64,000 bases of DNA from Pseudoalteromonas phenolica (GTDB lineage Bacteria; Pseudomonadota; Gammaproteobacteria; Enterobacterales; Alteromonadaceae): contig NZ_CP013188.1 of assembly GCF_001444405.1 (NCBI RefSeq), forward strand, positions 124,001-188,000, in the 5' to 3' direction. Below are positions 25,841-32,719 of this stretch, piece by piece; the first letter of the stretch is position 1, and every line of letters starts with the position of its first letter. The position numbers and the translations under genes are program-made. The notes under the pieces are model-generated. The model was not told the origin of the DNA and ran no database searches. It saw only the letters and a list, made by a program, of their open reading frames with translations.

Positions 25841-27391
25841 TTACCAACAACCGTTTGCGCAATTTACATTGTGATGATTGTGTATTTGAGATTTATGACC
25901 GATGTGAACATTCACCGTCACACCGTTATAAGTCAACGTTGCCCATGCCACCGTACCATTGTTCATCCACCAAGTACTTTGACTGTCTCCTGCATAAGCA
26001 AAGCTGCCAGACAGTGTTTTCGTTGCTATTTTTTGGCTACTGATATAAAAGTTAACTACGGTGCCAGCTGGTGCATTTGGAAAATACCCTTTGATGCCTC
26101 TAATGCGTTGGCCATGACAGCATCCATCAGACCCTTCCCAATTTACTTGACCATTTTTCGCCGCATTTTGTAACTGTTCAGCGGTATTAGGGTCATTTTC
26201 TATAATGGTTGCTGTTTGCTGTGAGCTTCCTGAGGCATTGTCAGTAGCAGATACATGTACATTAAATTGCTTGTTTCCTTCGTATACTGAGTTATCAATG
26301 GTGGGGATCTGTATCCGATGATGAGTTTCACCGGCAGCAATGGTAATAGTTTGGTCAGGGTAGGTGTAATCATTATTAGGCGAAGTAATAGGGGTTGTTG
26401 AAACATCAACTTTCACGTCTTGCCCGATTGGCCGACTAAGAATTATATCAAACTCTAATGTGCCTCCTTCATTAACTGAAGCAGTAATAGCAGATAGTGA
26501 TATTTCGGGCAATGTGAGGGGTTGGCAGAGCGGAGTTTCTGGACAACCTATATTATTCGAATTATCTATCGCTAGATCATTTAGTTGTGCTGGGAGCGTT
26601 GTCATTTTACAGGCCTCCCCAGTCAAAGGATGAACTTGATAAAGATCGGTTTTATTTAAGCTTCCATAATCATTCGTTTTATCACGGCTGACTATTAAAG
26701 CACCTTCACCATTAAACACTGCTCCTGTTAAAGTCGTAATTGCATGGTCGGTTAGTTTACTTAAATTTAATGTTTCCAAGTTAACAGTAAAAATAGCCGA
26801 GTTAGTGATTAAAAACAGCTGGTCTTGATAAAAAGCCAAATCGCCTCGCCACATCTCACTGTCTTCCGAGTAACCAGAGAGTGTGCCAAGCAATGTTGTT
26901 GCGCCAGAGTTTGGGTCAATACTGTACAGCTTATTAAAATATGAGCCGATCAGCAGGCCTGTATTTTGGTTATAAGCTAGGCGGTACATAGGTTTACTTT
27001 TGGCGAGCGAAATATGGTTTTTGGTTGTCATATCAACATAAGCAACCCGTGTGTACTTGTGTCGACTTGCTGAAATCGGCAAAGATTTAAGTTCTGTGCT
27101 ATTTAATTCAACATCATTTAAATCAAGCTGATACTCATATGCTCTAGGGGCACTGATATAGTACAAGCGATCCAAATCACTAGCATAAGCCAAAGCCGCG
27201 GAGCTAAAGAGCGCTTTTGAGTGAATATAGGTATCTCCACTGTACTCATTCACATCAAATATGAGACCGACTTCACCTCGACCAGCATTAATACCATAAA
27301 GTTTGCCAGTACAATGTGCTGAGTAAACCTCCGCTGATAACAAGCAGCATAAAGTTATGAATAAAGTAGTTAAATGGTGGATTTTCAACAT
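25841..27391 (-). CDS. Exported protein with Calx-beta domain
   Basis: 516 aa. Signal peptide residues 1-24 (LTTLFITLCCLLSAEVYSA). Residues ~25-285 repeat a pattern of short strands (LYGINAGRG, LYYISAPRA, LLIGSYFNKLYSID, LFLITNSAIFTV) that looks like a beta-propeller. Residues ~290-400 are a Calx-beta calcium-binding domain (ASVNEGGTLEFDIILSRP; ITIAAGETHHRIQIPTIDN). The C-terminal ~110 residues, with SDGCCHGQRIRG and a terminal CANGCW, are not recognised. Probably surface or periplasmic; function unknown. RBS agaggtaag before ATG. Confidence 0.8.
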   Translation of the reverse strand: MLKIHHLTTLFITLCCLLSAEVYSAHCTGKLYGINAGRGEVGLIFDVNEYSGDTYIHSKALFSSAALAYASDLDRLYYISAPRAYEYQLDLNDVELNSTELKSLPISASRHKYTRVAYVDMTTKNHISLAKSKPMYRLAYNQNTGLLIGSYFNKLYSIDPNSGATTLLGTLSGYSEDSEMWRGDLAFYQDQLFLITNSAIFTVNLETLNLSKLTDHAITTLTGAVFNGEGALIVSRDKTNDYGSLNKTDLYQVHPLTGEACKMTTLPAQLNDLAIDNSNNIGCPETPLCQPLTLPEISLSAITASVNEGGTLEFDIILSRPIGQDVKVDVSTTPITSPNNDYTYPDQTITIAAGETHHRIQIPTIDNSVYEGNKQFNVHVSATDNASGSSQQTATIIENDPNTAEQLQNAAKNGQVNWEGSDGCCHGQRIRGIKGYFPNAPAGTVVNFYISSQKIATKTLSGSFAYAGDSQSTWWMNNGTVAWATLTYNGVTVNVHIGHKSQIHNHHNVNCANGCW

Positions 27392-27840
27392 AGCTTACCT
27401 CTCTAAAAATTAGATGAGTTCTGGCCAATCCTTGAAAGAATGTTTTATTTTTGAGCTGTTAGTAATCCATAAAAACCATCGTTTGTAAACATTTATTTTA
27501 CATTTAATAATGATAAGGTGCTGTTTATTTGCTTCTGGATGTGGTTTTTTTGTGTGTTTTTAGCAATTTACTTCATATCAAGTAACATCAATTTAGAAAT
27601 AAAATATACTGCTTATCAGACTTGTGTATTATTTATATCTAGCTTTGATTTTCCAAGTGAAGATATTAGGTACAAAGAGTGACATTTCATGTGAGGCTGA
27701 AAGGTACATAAAGTCATGTTTATTGAGTTCAAGCAATTTGAGGTGGTTTGTGATAGCCGTTTTGAGTTTTTTACACTATTGCGTTTTGTGATGTTTAACT
27801 TTCCCGAAAGTGCGAACGATTTAGTAAACCCTAAGTAGGT
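27392..27840. other. AT-rich intergenic stretch without visible features
   Basis: About 450 bp between the Calx-beta gene's promoter side and the MITE-like element. A minus-strand frame at 27616-27870 starts inside the MITE and has no ribosome binding site, so it was not called. No stem-loop or operator stands out. Confidence 0.5.
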
Positions 27841-28006
27841 TAATACCAATCCGCAATAACATTTAATCATTTTGAGGGATTAAAACTGACGCTAGCCACG
27901 TTAAATATTTCTTAATTAGAACGGCTAAATAACGAAATTTTTGCCTTGCAATCGACAAGTGTTTCTTGCCTCAAAGTAGACCACTTAATTAAGAGGATTG
28001 GTATTA
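27841..28006. mobile_element. MITE-like element copy 2 (taataccaatcc termini)
   Basis: About 166 bp bounded by taataccaatcc (27841-27852) and ggattggtatta (27995-28006), a perfect 12-bp terminal inverted repeat that includes TA ends. The interior matches the element at 14179-14392 but lacks its ~50-bp palindromic insert. Non-coding. Confidence 0.8.
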
Positions 28007-28077
28007 TTCCAGTATTAAGTTTTACCTTAGCGCACCTATAAAGCTATGAGTGTTTGGTGTTAAGCTAAACAGCACGT

Positions 28078-29454
28078 TTACTCGGCAATTTGAGTTTCAT
28101 TTTTGCTAATGGCTGCATATCTTTGATTGACTCCTTGAATATACGTTTTAAATGCCACTAACTCTTCACCTTTCAACTGAATATTGCTTGGTTGCTTCAT
28201 GGTTAATGGGTTAATTGCTTTGCCATTTTTATGCACTTCATAGTGTAAGTGACGAGCTGTAGACATACCGGTATTACCTAAGTAACCAATTATTTGGCCT
28301 TGTTTTACACTCGCGCCTTTTTTAATGCCTTTTGCGAACCCTTTTAAATGCGCATACAGGGTGCGATAGCCGCCATGATGCTCTAATAAAACACGATAAC
28401 CAAAGCTTTTACTGTAGTTGGCCTTGAGTACTTTGCCTTTACCTGCCGCCATAATAGGCGTACCAGTTGGTGCACTGAAATCAATGCCTTTGTGTTGGCG
28501 AGTGTAGCCTAAAACAGGGTGTTTTCTCTTACCAAAAGACGATGAGAGTCGTGCGCCATTGAGCGGCGTTTTCATTAAAAAGTTTTGTGCGAGCTTCCCA
28601 TCTGCAAAGTAATAGGCGTCTTCGAACTGGTAGAGTTGGTAGACGTCTTTATTGTTCACAAACTCTATGGCAACGAGTTTTTGCGGGGCACTAAACTTTT
28701 CGAATAAATGCGCGTCTTGTTGTACCGTTGATTGGCTAAAGTTCAATGTAATCTTATCGCCAGTTCTGATCTCACGTTGAAAGTCGACAAAATGAGACAT
28801 AGCTAAAATCGCACTGTTTATCACATTGGCGGGGATCTCTGCCTGACTCGCGGCTTTATAAAGACTTTGACTGATCTCAAACGATTTACTGAAGCGACGC
28901 TGTCTCACTTCTATTGAAATAGGCGACAACTGCCACGTGTTATCAATTAATGTGGCTTCAATTAATTCGCCATAGCTAGTGGCAAAGCGAAGGTGTTTTT
29001 GTTCTTTTGCTGTGTCAGTGTCTGTTGTGTCGTTGCTGTTTATGTCTGCATCAGTCATTGTTTCAGCGTTCATAACAGGCGTATTGACTATGTGTGTGAC
29101 AACATCGAATTGAGTCCCAGATTTAATTTTCTTAAAATCAAAATGAGGCTTTATGTCGCGGGCTAGCGCATAAATTTGCGACAAACTGAATCCGGCTTCT
29201 TTTAAAACATGAGTAATGGTTTGGCCGCGTTTTAACGTATACGTTGTGACTTGAGGTGGAACTTCAAGCGGCTCTGGCTCAGCGATAATCTCTGCTGGTA
29301 ATTCAGTATTAGCAGCATCTTTGTGGTTGTCTGCTACAGCTGTATCAGCGGCTGTCTGCGCTGAAAGAGGTTCATTTGGTTGTTTTGCTTGCTCATTGTT
29401 GTCATTGCAGCCAACTAGAAATGTGCTTAACAATAACAGTCTTTTTAAAGCCAT
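28078..29454 (-). CDS. M23 peptidoglycan DD-metallopeptidase, predicted lipoprotein
   Basis: 458 aa from ATG 29454 (aaggaag 6 bases upstream; a start at 29472 lacks this). Residues 1-16 end in the lipobox FLVGC. A LysM-like/OapA domain lies at ~70-125 (YTLKRGQTITHVLKEAGF), a long middle domain follows, and the LytM core is at ~320-430 with zinc ligands in RQHKGIDFSAPTGTPI and HLHYEVHKNG, plus the catalytic region HHGGYRTLYAHL. Closest in layout to MepM-type endopeptidases that cut cross-links during growth. The MITE lies 70 bp beyond its stop. Confidence 0.92.
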   Translation of the reverse strand: MALKRLLLLSTFLVGCNDNNEQAKQPNEPLSAQTAADTAVADNHKDAANTELPAEIIAEPEPLEVPPQVTTYTLKRGQTITHVLKEAGFSLSQIYALARDIKPHFDFKKIKSGTQFDVVTHIVNTPVMNAETMTDADINSNDTTDTDTAKEQKHLRFATSYGELIEATLIDNTWQLSPISIEVRQRRFSKSFEISQSLYKAASQAEIPANVINSAILAMSHFVDFQREIRTGDKITLNFSQSTVQQDAHLFEKFSAPQKLVAIEFVNNKDVYQLYQFEDAYYFADGKLAQNFLMKTPLNGARLSSSFGKRKHPVLGYTRQHKGIDFSAPTGTPIMAAGKGKVLKANYSKSFGYRVLLEHHGGYRTLYAHLKGFAKGIKKGASVKQGQIIGYLGNTGMSTARHLHYEVHKNGKAINPLTMKQPSNIQLKGEELVAFKTYIQGVNQRYAAISKNETQIAE

Positions 29455-29605
29455 ATTACTTCCTTGAAACATCGCTGTTGAACGAATGTATTTTCATTTT
29501 ATTTTTATAGTTAGATTTTTGTCTGCTCAGGCATTCTAATCGCGCAGGGTGCACGTCAGCTGAACGGGTTATTTAGTGTAGGGGCTTTTTGGTAGGAATA
29601 AAACA

Positions 29606-29632
29606 AATAAACCCTGAAAATCAGGGTTTATT
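29606..29632 (-). terminator. Hairpin closing peptide unit 3
   Basis: Perfect 12-bp stem aataaaccctga (29606-29617), loop aaa, tcagggtttatt (29621-29632). Identical hairpins lie at 30104-30130 and 30596-30622, each ~30-40 bp past the stop of a long peptide gene. Confidence 0.7.
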
Positions 29633-29663
29633 TAGGTGATTGAGTTAATTAGTGAAGACTAAA

Positions 29664-29843
29664 TTAACCTTCGTCAGGTGTATTAGTTTCGACAGGTAAA
29701 GTTGATGCTTTGTAGCTTCCGTCGGCGTTGGTTAACTTTTTTTCTTTTTCACCTGTGCGTGGAGGAAGTTCTGGAACTCCAGTTCCACCTCCAGCTGTTC
29801 CACCTGCAATGAACTTTAAATCACACTGCTCTAGCTGTTTCAT
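29664..29843 (-). CDS. Double-glycine-leader peptide, long type (59 aa), unit 3
   Basis: Read directly from the minus strand. The leader MKQLEQCDLKFIAGG fits the L-x6-L-x2-I-x-GG pattern of double-glycine leaders. The predicted core is ~44 aa: a Gly-rich start, ELPPRTGEK, then the family tail NADGSYKASTLP and VETNTPDEG. It has one Cys, inside the leader, so no core disulfide or lanthionine. RBS aaaaaaggatc lies 5-8 bases before ATG. It follows the short peptide gene 29858-29956 by only 14 bp. No C39-peptidase ABC exporter is encoded nearby. Bacteriocin, pheromone or other secreted peptide is inference. Confidence 0.75.
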   Translation of the reverse strand: MKQLEQCDLKFIAGGTAGGGTGVPELPPRTGEKEKKLTNADGSYKASTLPVETNTPDEG

Positions 29844-29857
29844 AATTAGATCCTTTT

Positions 29858-29956
29858 TTATTTTTCATCACCACGAGTTGGGGGAGGAGGGCTGATAACT
29901 ACACCGCCACCGCCACCTTTAATTTTCTTTAGTTCATTAAATTCTAGCTGCTTCAT
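29858..29956 (-). CDS. Double-glycine-leader peptide, short type (32 aa), unit 3
   Basis: Leader MKQLEFNELKKIKGG followed by a predicted 17-aa core: GGG, then VVISPPPPTRGDEK. The ELKKIKGG motif is a textbook double-glycine leader end. RBS aaaggac lies 7-10 bases before ATG. The gene differs from its twin at 30350-30448 in five residues at and around the GG site only. First gene of a two-gene unit with its own candidate promoter at 30003-30031. Confidence 0.75.
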   Translation of the reverse strand: MKQLEFNELKKIKGGGGGVVISPPPPTRGDEK

Positions 29957-30002
29957 TGTTATGTCCTTTTATATGTAATGAATGAAAATTGTACTGCTAA
30001 AT

Positions 30003-30031
30003 ACTATGTAGCGCTTTACATACAAAGTCAA
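30003..30031 (-). promoter_or_regulatory. Candidate promoter of peptide unit 3 with TGTA-N6-TACA dyad
   Basis: On the minus strand ttgact (30031-30026), 17-bp spacer, catagt (30008-30003). The spacer and -10 hold tgtaaagcgctaca (30020-30007), a TGTA-N6-TACA dyad. The same arrangement is kept at 30495-30523. Confidence 0.5.
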
Positions 30032-30103
30032 TATTAGGTACAAGCAATGTAAGTGTTTTAGAAGGTTATAATTTAACTTTTGAGATTTTTTTGATTTGAT
30101 AAA

Positions 30104-30130
30104 AATAAACCCTGAAAATCAGGGTTTATT
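30104..30130 (-). terminator. Hairpin closing peptide unit 2
   Basis: aataaaccctga (30104-30115), aaa, tcagggtttatt (30119-30130). On the minus strand it is followed by tttttatc, a modest T tract, so some read-through is possible. Confidence 0.65.
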
Positions 30131-30161
30131 TAGGTGATTGAGTTAATTAGTGAAGACTATA

Positions 30162-30335
30162 TTAACCTTCGTCAGGTTCGATAGGTAATGTTGCTGGTTG
30201 GTAGCTACCATCGGCGCTTTTAGTTTGATCAACCTTATCTTCACCACGAGGAGAATCTTTAGGTACTACCGTACCACCTGCAGGGCCTGTGCCACCAAAA
30301 ATTAATCTTAAATCACTAAGTATTAGTTGTCGCAT
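30162..30335 (-). CDS. Double-glycine-leader peptide, long type (57 aa), unit 2
   Basis: Leader MRQLILSDLRLIFGG, then a core of ~42 aa with a Gly/Pro start, SPRGEDKVDQ and the tail SADGSYQPATLP and IEPDEG. It has no Cys. RBS aaaaaggatt lies before ATG. It lies 14 bp after the short gene 30350-30448. Compared with the long peptides at 29664 and 30654, only the leader frame, the RG-acidic motif and the ADGSY tail are conserved; the stretch after GG is different in each. Confidence 0.75.
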   Translation of the reverse strand: MRQLILSDLRLIFGGTGPAGGTVVPKDSPRGEDKVDQTKSADGSYQPATLPIEPDEG

Positions 30336-30349
30336 AATTTAATCCTTTT

Positions 30350-30448
30350 TTATTTTTCATCACCACGAGTTGGGGGAGGAGGGCTGATAACTACACCGCC
30401 ACTGGCTCCTTTCACTTTTTTTAGTTCATTAAATTCTAGCTGTTTCAT
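30350..30448 (-). CDS. Double-glycine-leader peptide, short type (32 aa), unit 2
   Basis: Leader MKQLEFNELKKVKGA, core SGG then VVISPPPPTRGDEK. The processing site reads GA in place of GG, which double-glycine proteases can accept. RBS aaaggac before ATG. The core tail is identical to that of 29858-29956. First gene of its unit, behind the candidate promoter at 30495-30523. Confidence 0.75.
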   Translation of the reverse strand: MKQLEFNELKKVKGASGGVVISPPPPTRGDEK

Positions 30449-30494
30449 TATTATGTCCTTTTATATGTAATGAATGAAAATTGTACTGCTAAAT

Positions 30495-30523
30495 ACTATG
30501 TAGCGCTTTACATGCAAAGTCAA
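30495..30523 (-). promoter_or_regulatory. Candidate promoter of peptide unit 2 with TGTA-N6-TACA dyad
   Basis: ttgact (30523-30518), 17 bp, catagt (30500-30495), with tgtaaagcgctaca (30512-30499). Nearly the whole 147-bp spacer is shared with the unit 3 copy. Confidence 0.5.
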
Positions 30524-30595
30524 TATTAGGTACAAGCAATGTAAGTGTTTTAGAAGGTGATAATTTAACTTTTGAGATTTTTTTGATTGGATAAA

Positions 30596-30622
30596 AATAA
30601 ACCCTGAAAATCAGGGTTTATT
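30596..30622 (-). terminator. Hairpin closing peptide unit 1
   Basis: aataaaccctga (30596-30607), aaa, tcagggtttatt (30611-30622), followed on the minus strand by tttttatcc. Confidence 0.65.
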
Positions 30623-30653
30623 TAGGTGTTTGGATTAGTTAGTAAAGACTAAT

Positions 30654-30830
30654 TTAACCCTCGTCAGGTGTATTAGTTTCGACAGGTAAATTTGCAGGTT
30701 GGTAGCTACCATCGGCTTTGGTAGATTGATCTACTTTCTCGTCACCGCGAGGAGGGTTTTCTGGTTGTTTAACGCCACCACCAACACCACCTTTTATTAT
30801 TTTAACTTCTCTAAGATTCAGCTGTTTCAT
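30654..30830 (-). CDS. Double-glycine-leader peptide, long type (58 aa), unit 1
   Basis: Leader MKQLNLREVKIIKGG, core starting VGGGVKQPENPPRGDEK, then VDQSTKADGSYQPANLP and VETNTPDEG (no Cys). It combines the RGDEK motif that ends the short peptides with the tail of the long ones. Its first 20 nt overlap, in another frame, the end of the membrane protein gene, with RBS aaaggat inside that gene, so it is probably co-transcribed and translationally coupled with the XRE and membrane genes. Confidence 0.75.
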   Translation of the reverse strand: MKQLNLREVKIIKGGVGGGVKQPENPPRGDEKVDQSTKADGSYQPANLPVETNTPDEG

Positions 30831-31344
30831 AATTATATCCTTTATTATTTGTTGATAATGACAAAGCCGCTAGACAACTAAAGATATGTAATACTAACTG
30901 AAGTTTACCTAAGATGTAACTTTTGAAATACATATCGTCAATAACGAATGATTTATATAAAAAAACTTCGCTGTAAGATATTAAATTAGCCAGCATGGAT
31001 ATCAAAAACAATATTATTAACGCAGCTTCTTGTTGGCTAAACTCAAGCGTTTTAGCTCGTTCAAAAAACTTTAAATTTGTAATATTATGAAGATAAGTAG
31101 CTAAAGAGTTCCTATATAGTGAGGGCAGTAAAAATAAACTATTCATGAACATCACCCAACCATAATAATGCGTTGTCCATTTGATAGTGTATTGGTAACT
31201 GTATAGGTCAATGCATTCAATAGTAACGAGTAGAATTAAAAGCCATCTAGCCCCAATATTCTTCCAACATCTAACTAAAGCAAATAAAAAAATTGGCAAT
31301 GGAGCGTATGTGAAGTAATTTAAATATTCTGATAATGCTTCCAT
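30811..31344 (-). CDS. Integral membrane protein upstream of the peptide genes
   Basis: 177 aa, no family recognised. Five hydrophobic segments: ~10-27, ~32-50, ~60-78, ~106-129 and ~143-163, with short loops and a cytoplasmic-type charged stretch between 3 and 4 (FFERAKTLEFSQQE). Its ATG directly follows the XRE stop codon (TAA then ATG, no gap), and its last 20 nt overlap the first peptide gene. It could be an immunity, export or sensing partner for the peptides; only the gene order supports that. AT-rich compared with flanking metabolic genes. Confidence 0.75.
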   Translation of the reverse strand: MEALSEYLNYFTYAPLPIFLFALVRCWKNIGARWLLILLVTIECIDLYSYQYTIKWTTHYYGWVMFMNSLFLLPSLYRNSLATYLHNITNLKFFERAKTLEFSQQEAALIILFLISMLANLISYSEVFLYKSFVIDDMYFKSYILGKLQLVLHIFSCLAALSLSTNNKGYNYETAES

Positions 31345-31599
31345 TTAATCTTTCCTTAAAAACGAAAAATAAGAATCTAGGTCGACACCGAAAATGAATA
31401 ACACATCTAATAGTTGTGTCATGGTCATTTCACTTTTGCCTGACTCCCAATTACTTATCGTAGATTGATCAACATTGGATATCATTTTTTTAGCCAATTG
31501 CGCTTGTGACATACCTTTACTTTGCCGCATTTGCCGTAGTGAACGTTGCACATGAAGCTTAAAGCTTTCTGCACTGCGCTTTCTTTCGATTTCCTTCAT
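31345..31599 (-). CDS. XRE-family regulator of the peptide operon
   Basis: 84 aa, a single helix-turn-helix_3 domain. Residues ~14-70 fit the Cro/CI pattern (LRQMRQSKGMSQAQLAKKM, VDQSTISNWESGKSEMTMTQLLDVL). No ligand domain. First gene of XRE - membrane protein - peptide. RBS agggg lies within the left arm of an inverted repeat (31606-31649), so the protein may repress its own transcription or translation. Confidence 0.88.
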   Translation of the reverse strand: MKEIERKRSAESFKLHVQRSLRQMRQSKGMSQAQLAKKMISNVDQSTISNWESGKSEMTMTQLLDVLFIFGVDLDSYFSFLRKD

Positions 31600-31605
31600 T
31601 CAACC

Positions 31606-31649
31606 CCTATCCGTGTTTTAACAAATTAATAGATAAAAACGGGGACAGG
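31606..31649. promoter_or_regulatory. Inverted repeat over the ribosome binding site of the XRE gene
   Basis: Arms cctatccgtgtttt (31606-31619) and aaaacggggacagg (31636-31649) match at 11 of 14 positions, with a 16-bp spacer. Candidate operator or RNA hairpin. Confidence 0.4.
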
Positions 31650-31798
31650 CTACCATGAGAATATTCATTTGTATATATTTTGTTAATTGTCGTGCGAAAT
31701 ATACTTTGCGAAGCAAAGTTATTTTTGCGCAACCATAAATTAGCCATTTTAGCCGAAGTTGAAGTAATAGCTGTTGTGTGCGAAGCAAAGTTACTTTC

Positions 31799-31892
31799 GC
31801 GCAAGGGCGACGAGTGACCGAAACGAAGTTTCGCAGCGCGAGGAGGTGAGGCTATGGATACCCGATGGGCGTAGCTACATGGATGTACATCA
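31799..31892 (+). repeat. GAA-triloop element copy 3
   Basis: gcgcaagggcgacgagtga, hairpin cgaaac-gaa-gtttcg, gctat-gg-atacc (one mismatch in this stem), then ctacat-gg-atgta. Confidence 0.8.
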
Positions 31893-32027
31893 ACATTTCT
31901 CTCAAAACTTTTTAGCATCTCGTCATTTATGGCGACATTTTAAATTAGCCTTCAATTTTACTTCTTGTCGCGTTGGCGACGGCAACCAAAGGGCGGCTGA
32001 GTCATTCAATTTGAAATAGCTCCGAAA

Positions 32028-32109
32028 TTCCTCCTTGAAGCATCAGCCTGTCGGCATCCATGCCTCCACTTCCTCGCGCTGCGATGCTTCGCATCGTTCA
32101 CTCGTCACC
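32028..32109 (-). repeat. GAA-triloop element copy 4
   Basis: Read on the minus strand: gtgacgagtgaa, hairpin cgatgc-gaa-gcatcg (plus-strand 32082-32096), cgcgaggaagtgg, hairpin ggcat-gg-atgcc. Both stems differ from the 5903 copy yet stay paired. Confidence 0.8.
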
Positions 32110-32543
32110 CATCCATGGACTAAATCAGCCTTGCAGCGCATCCATGCGCTGACATTACTCATCAATTGCTTACTTTAAGGCAAGATAGAAGGGGGTAGAG
32201 GAGTTGTCTGTTGGTTTTGTGTATTTCGTTTAGCAAATTTTGAGTCTGACAGTTTTGTGGGTCGTCATTTATTGCGACATTTAACACTAAATCAGCCTTG
32301 CAGCGCATTGCCTAGATGGATTTAGGTACTTGGGATTTGTCTGGAACAAAAATCCCGCCATGCGCTGACATTACTCATCAATTGTTTAATTTCGGCGATA
32401 TAGAAGGGGTAGGGGGCTGTCTGTTGGTTTTGTGTACTTCGTTTAGCAAATTTTGAGTCTGCCAGTTTTGTAGGTCGTCATTTATGGCGACGGCAACCAA
32501 AGGGCGGCTGAGTCATTCAATTTGAAATTGCTACGAAATTCTT

Positions 32544-32619
32544 CCCTGAAGCATCAGCCTGTCGGCATCCATGCCTCCACTTCCTCGCGCTGCGATGCTT
32601 CGCATCGTTCACTCGTCAC
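32544..32619 (-). repeat. GAA-triloop element copy 5
   Basis: Near-identical to the 32028-32109 copy: cgatgc-gaa-gcatcg at 32593-32607 and ggcat-gg-atgcc. Confidence 0.8.
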
Positions 32620-32719
32620 TTATCCATGAATTATTTTCAGATGAGGTGGAAGGGGAAAGGGGCCTCAGTTGGTTCTAAGAATAGATTGCACTGTGCAGAC
32701 CTTCCCCCCCGTCTATTTG

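Larger units (their letters stand above)
31666..32700. repeat. Mosaic block of dispersed hairpin repeats
   Basis: About 1 kb without a credible gene. Modules seen in order: cgtgcgaaatatactttgcg with gaagcaaagttattt (31690-31733); GAA-triloop element, plus strand (31799-31892); a gtcgcgttggcgac hairpin with ggcaaccaaagggcgg (31966-31995); GAA-triloop element, minus strand (32028-32109); cagcgcatccatgcgctg palindrome (32136-32153); the same palindrome with a ~50-bp insert (32302-32372); the ggcaaccaaagggcgg module again (~32480-32530); a second minus-strand GAA element (32544-32619). Confidence 0.8.

Noticed and set aside
27616..27870. 84-aa minus-strand frame
   Set aside because: Starts inside the MITE-like element, no ribosome binding site, no recognisable domain.
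29606..30622. CRISPR-like array suspected from three identical 27-bp hairpins
   Set aside because: The spacing is ~495 bp and each interval encodes peptide genes; no cas genes.
31345..31599. XRE and membrane protein as a toxin-antitoxin pair
   Set aside because: The small partner genes have GG leaders and good coding structure; the membrane protein has five helices and does not resemble known toxins.
31607..32019. Minus-strand 103-aa and plus-strand 81-aa frames
   Set aside because: Made of the same GAA-triloop repeat; no ribosome binding site and no conservation beyond repeat copies.
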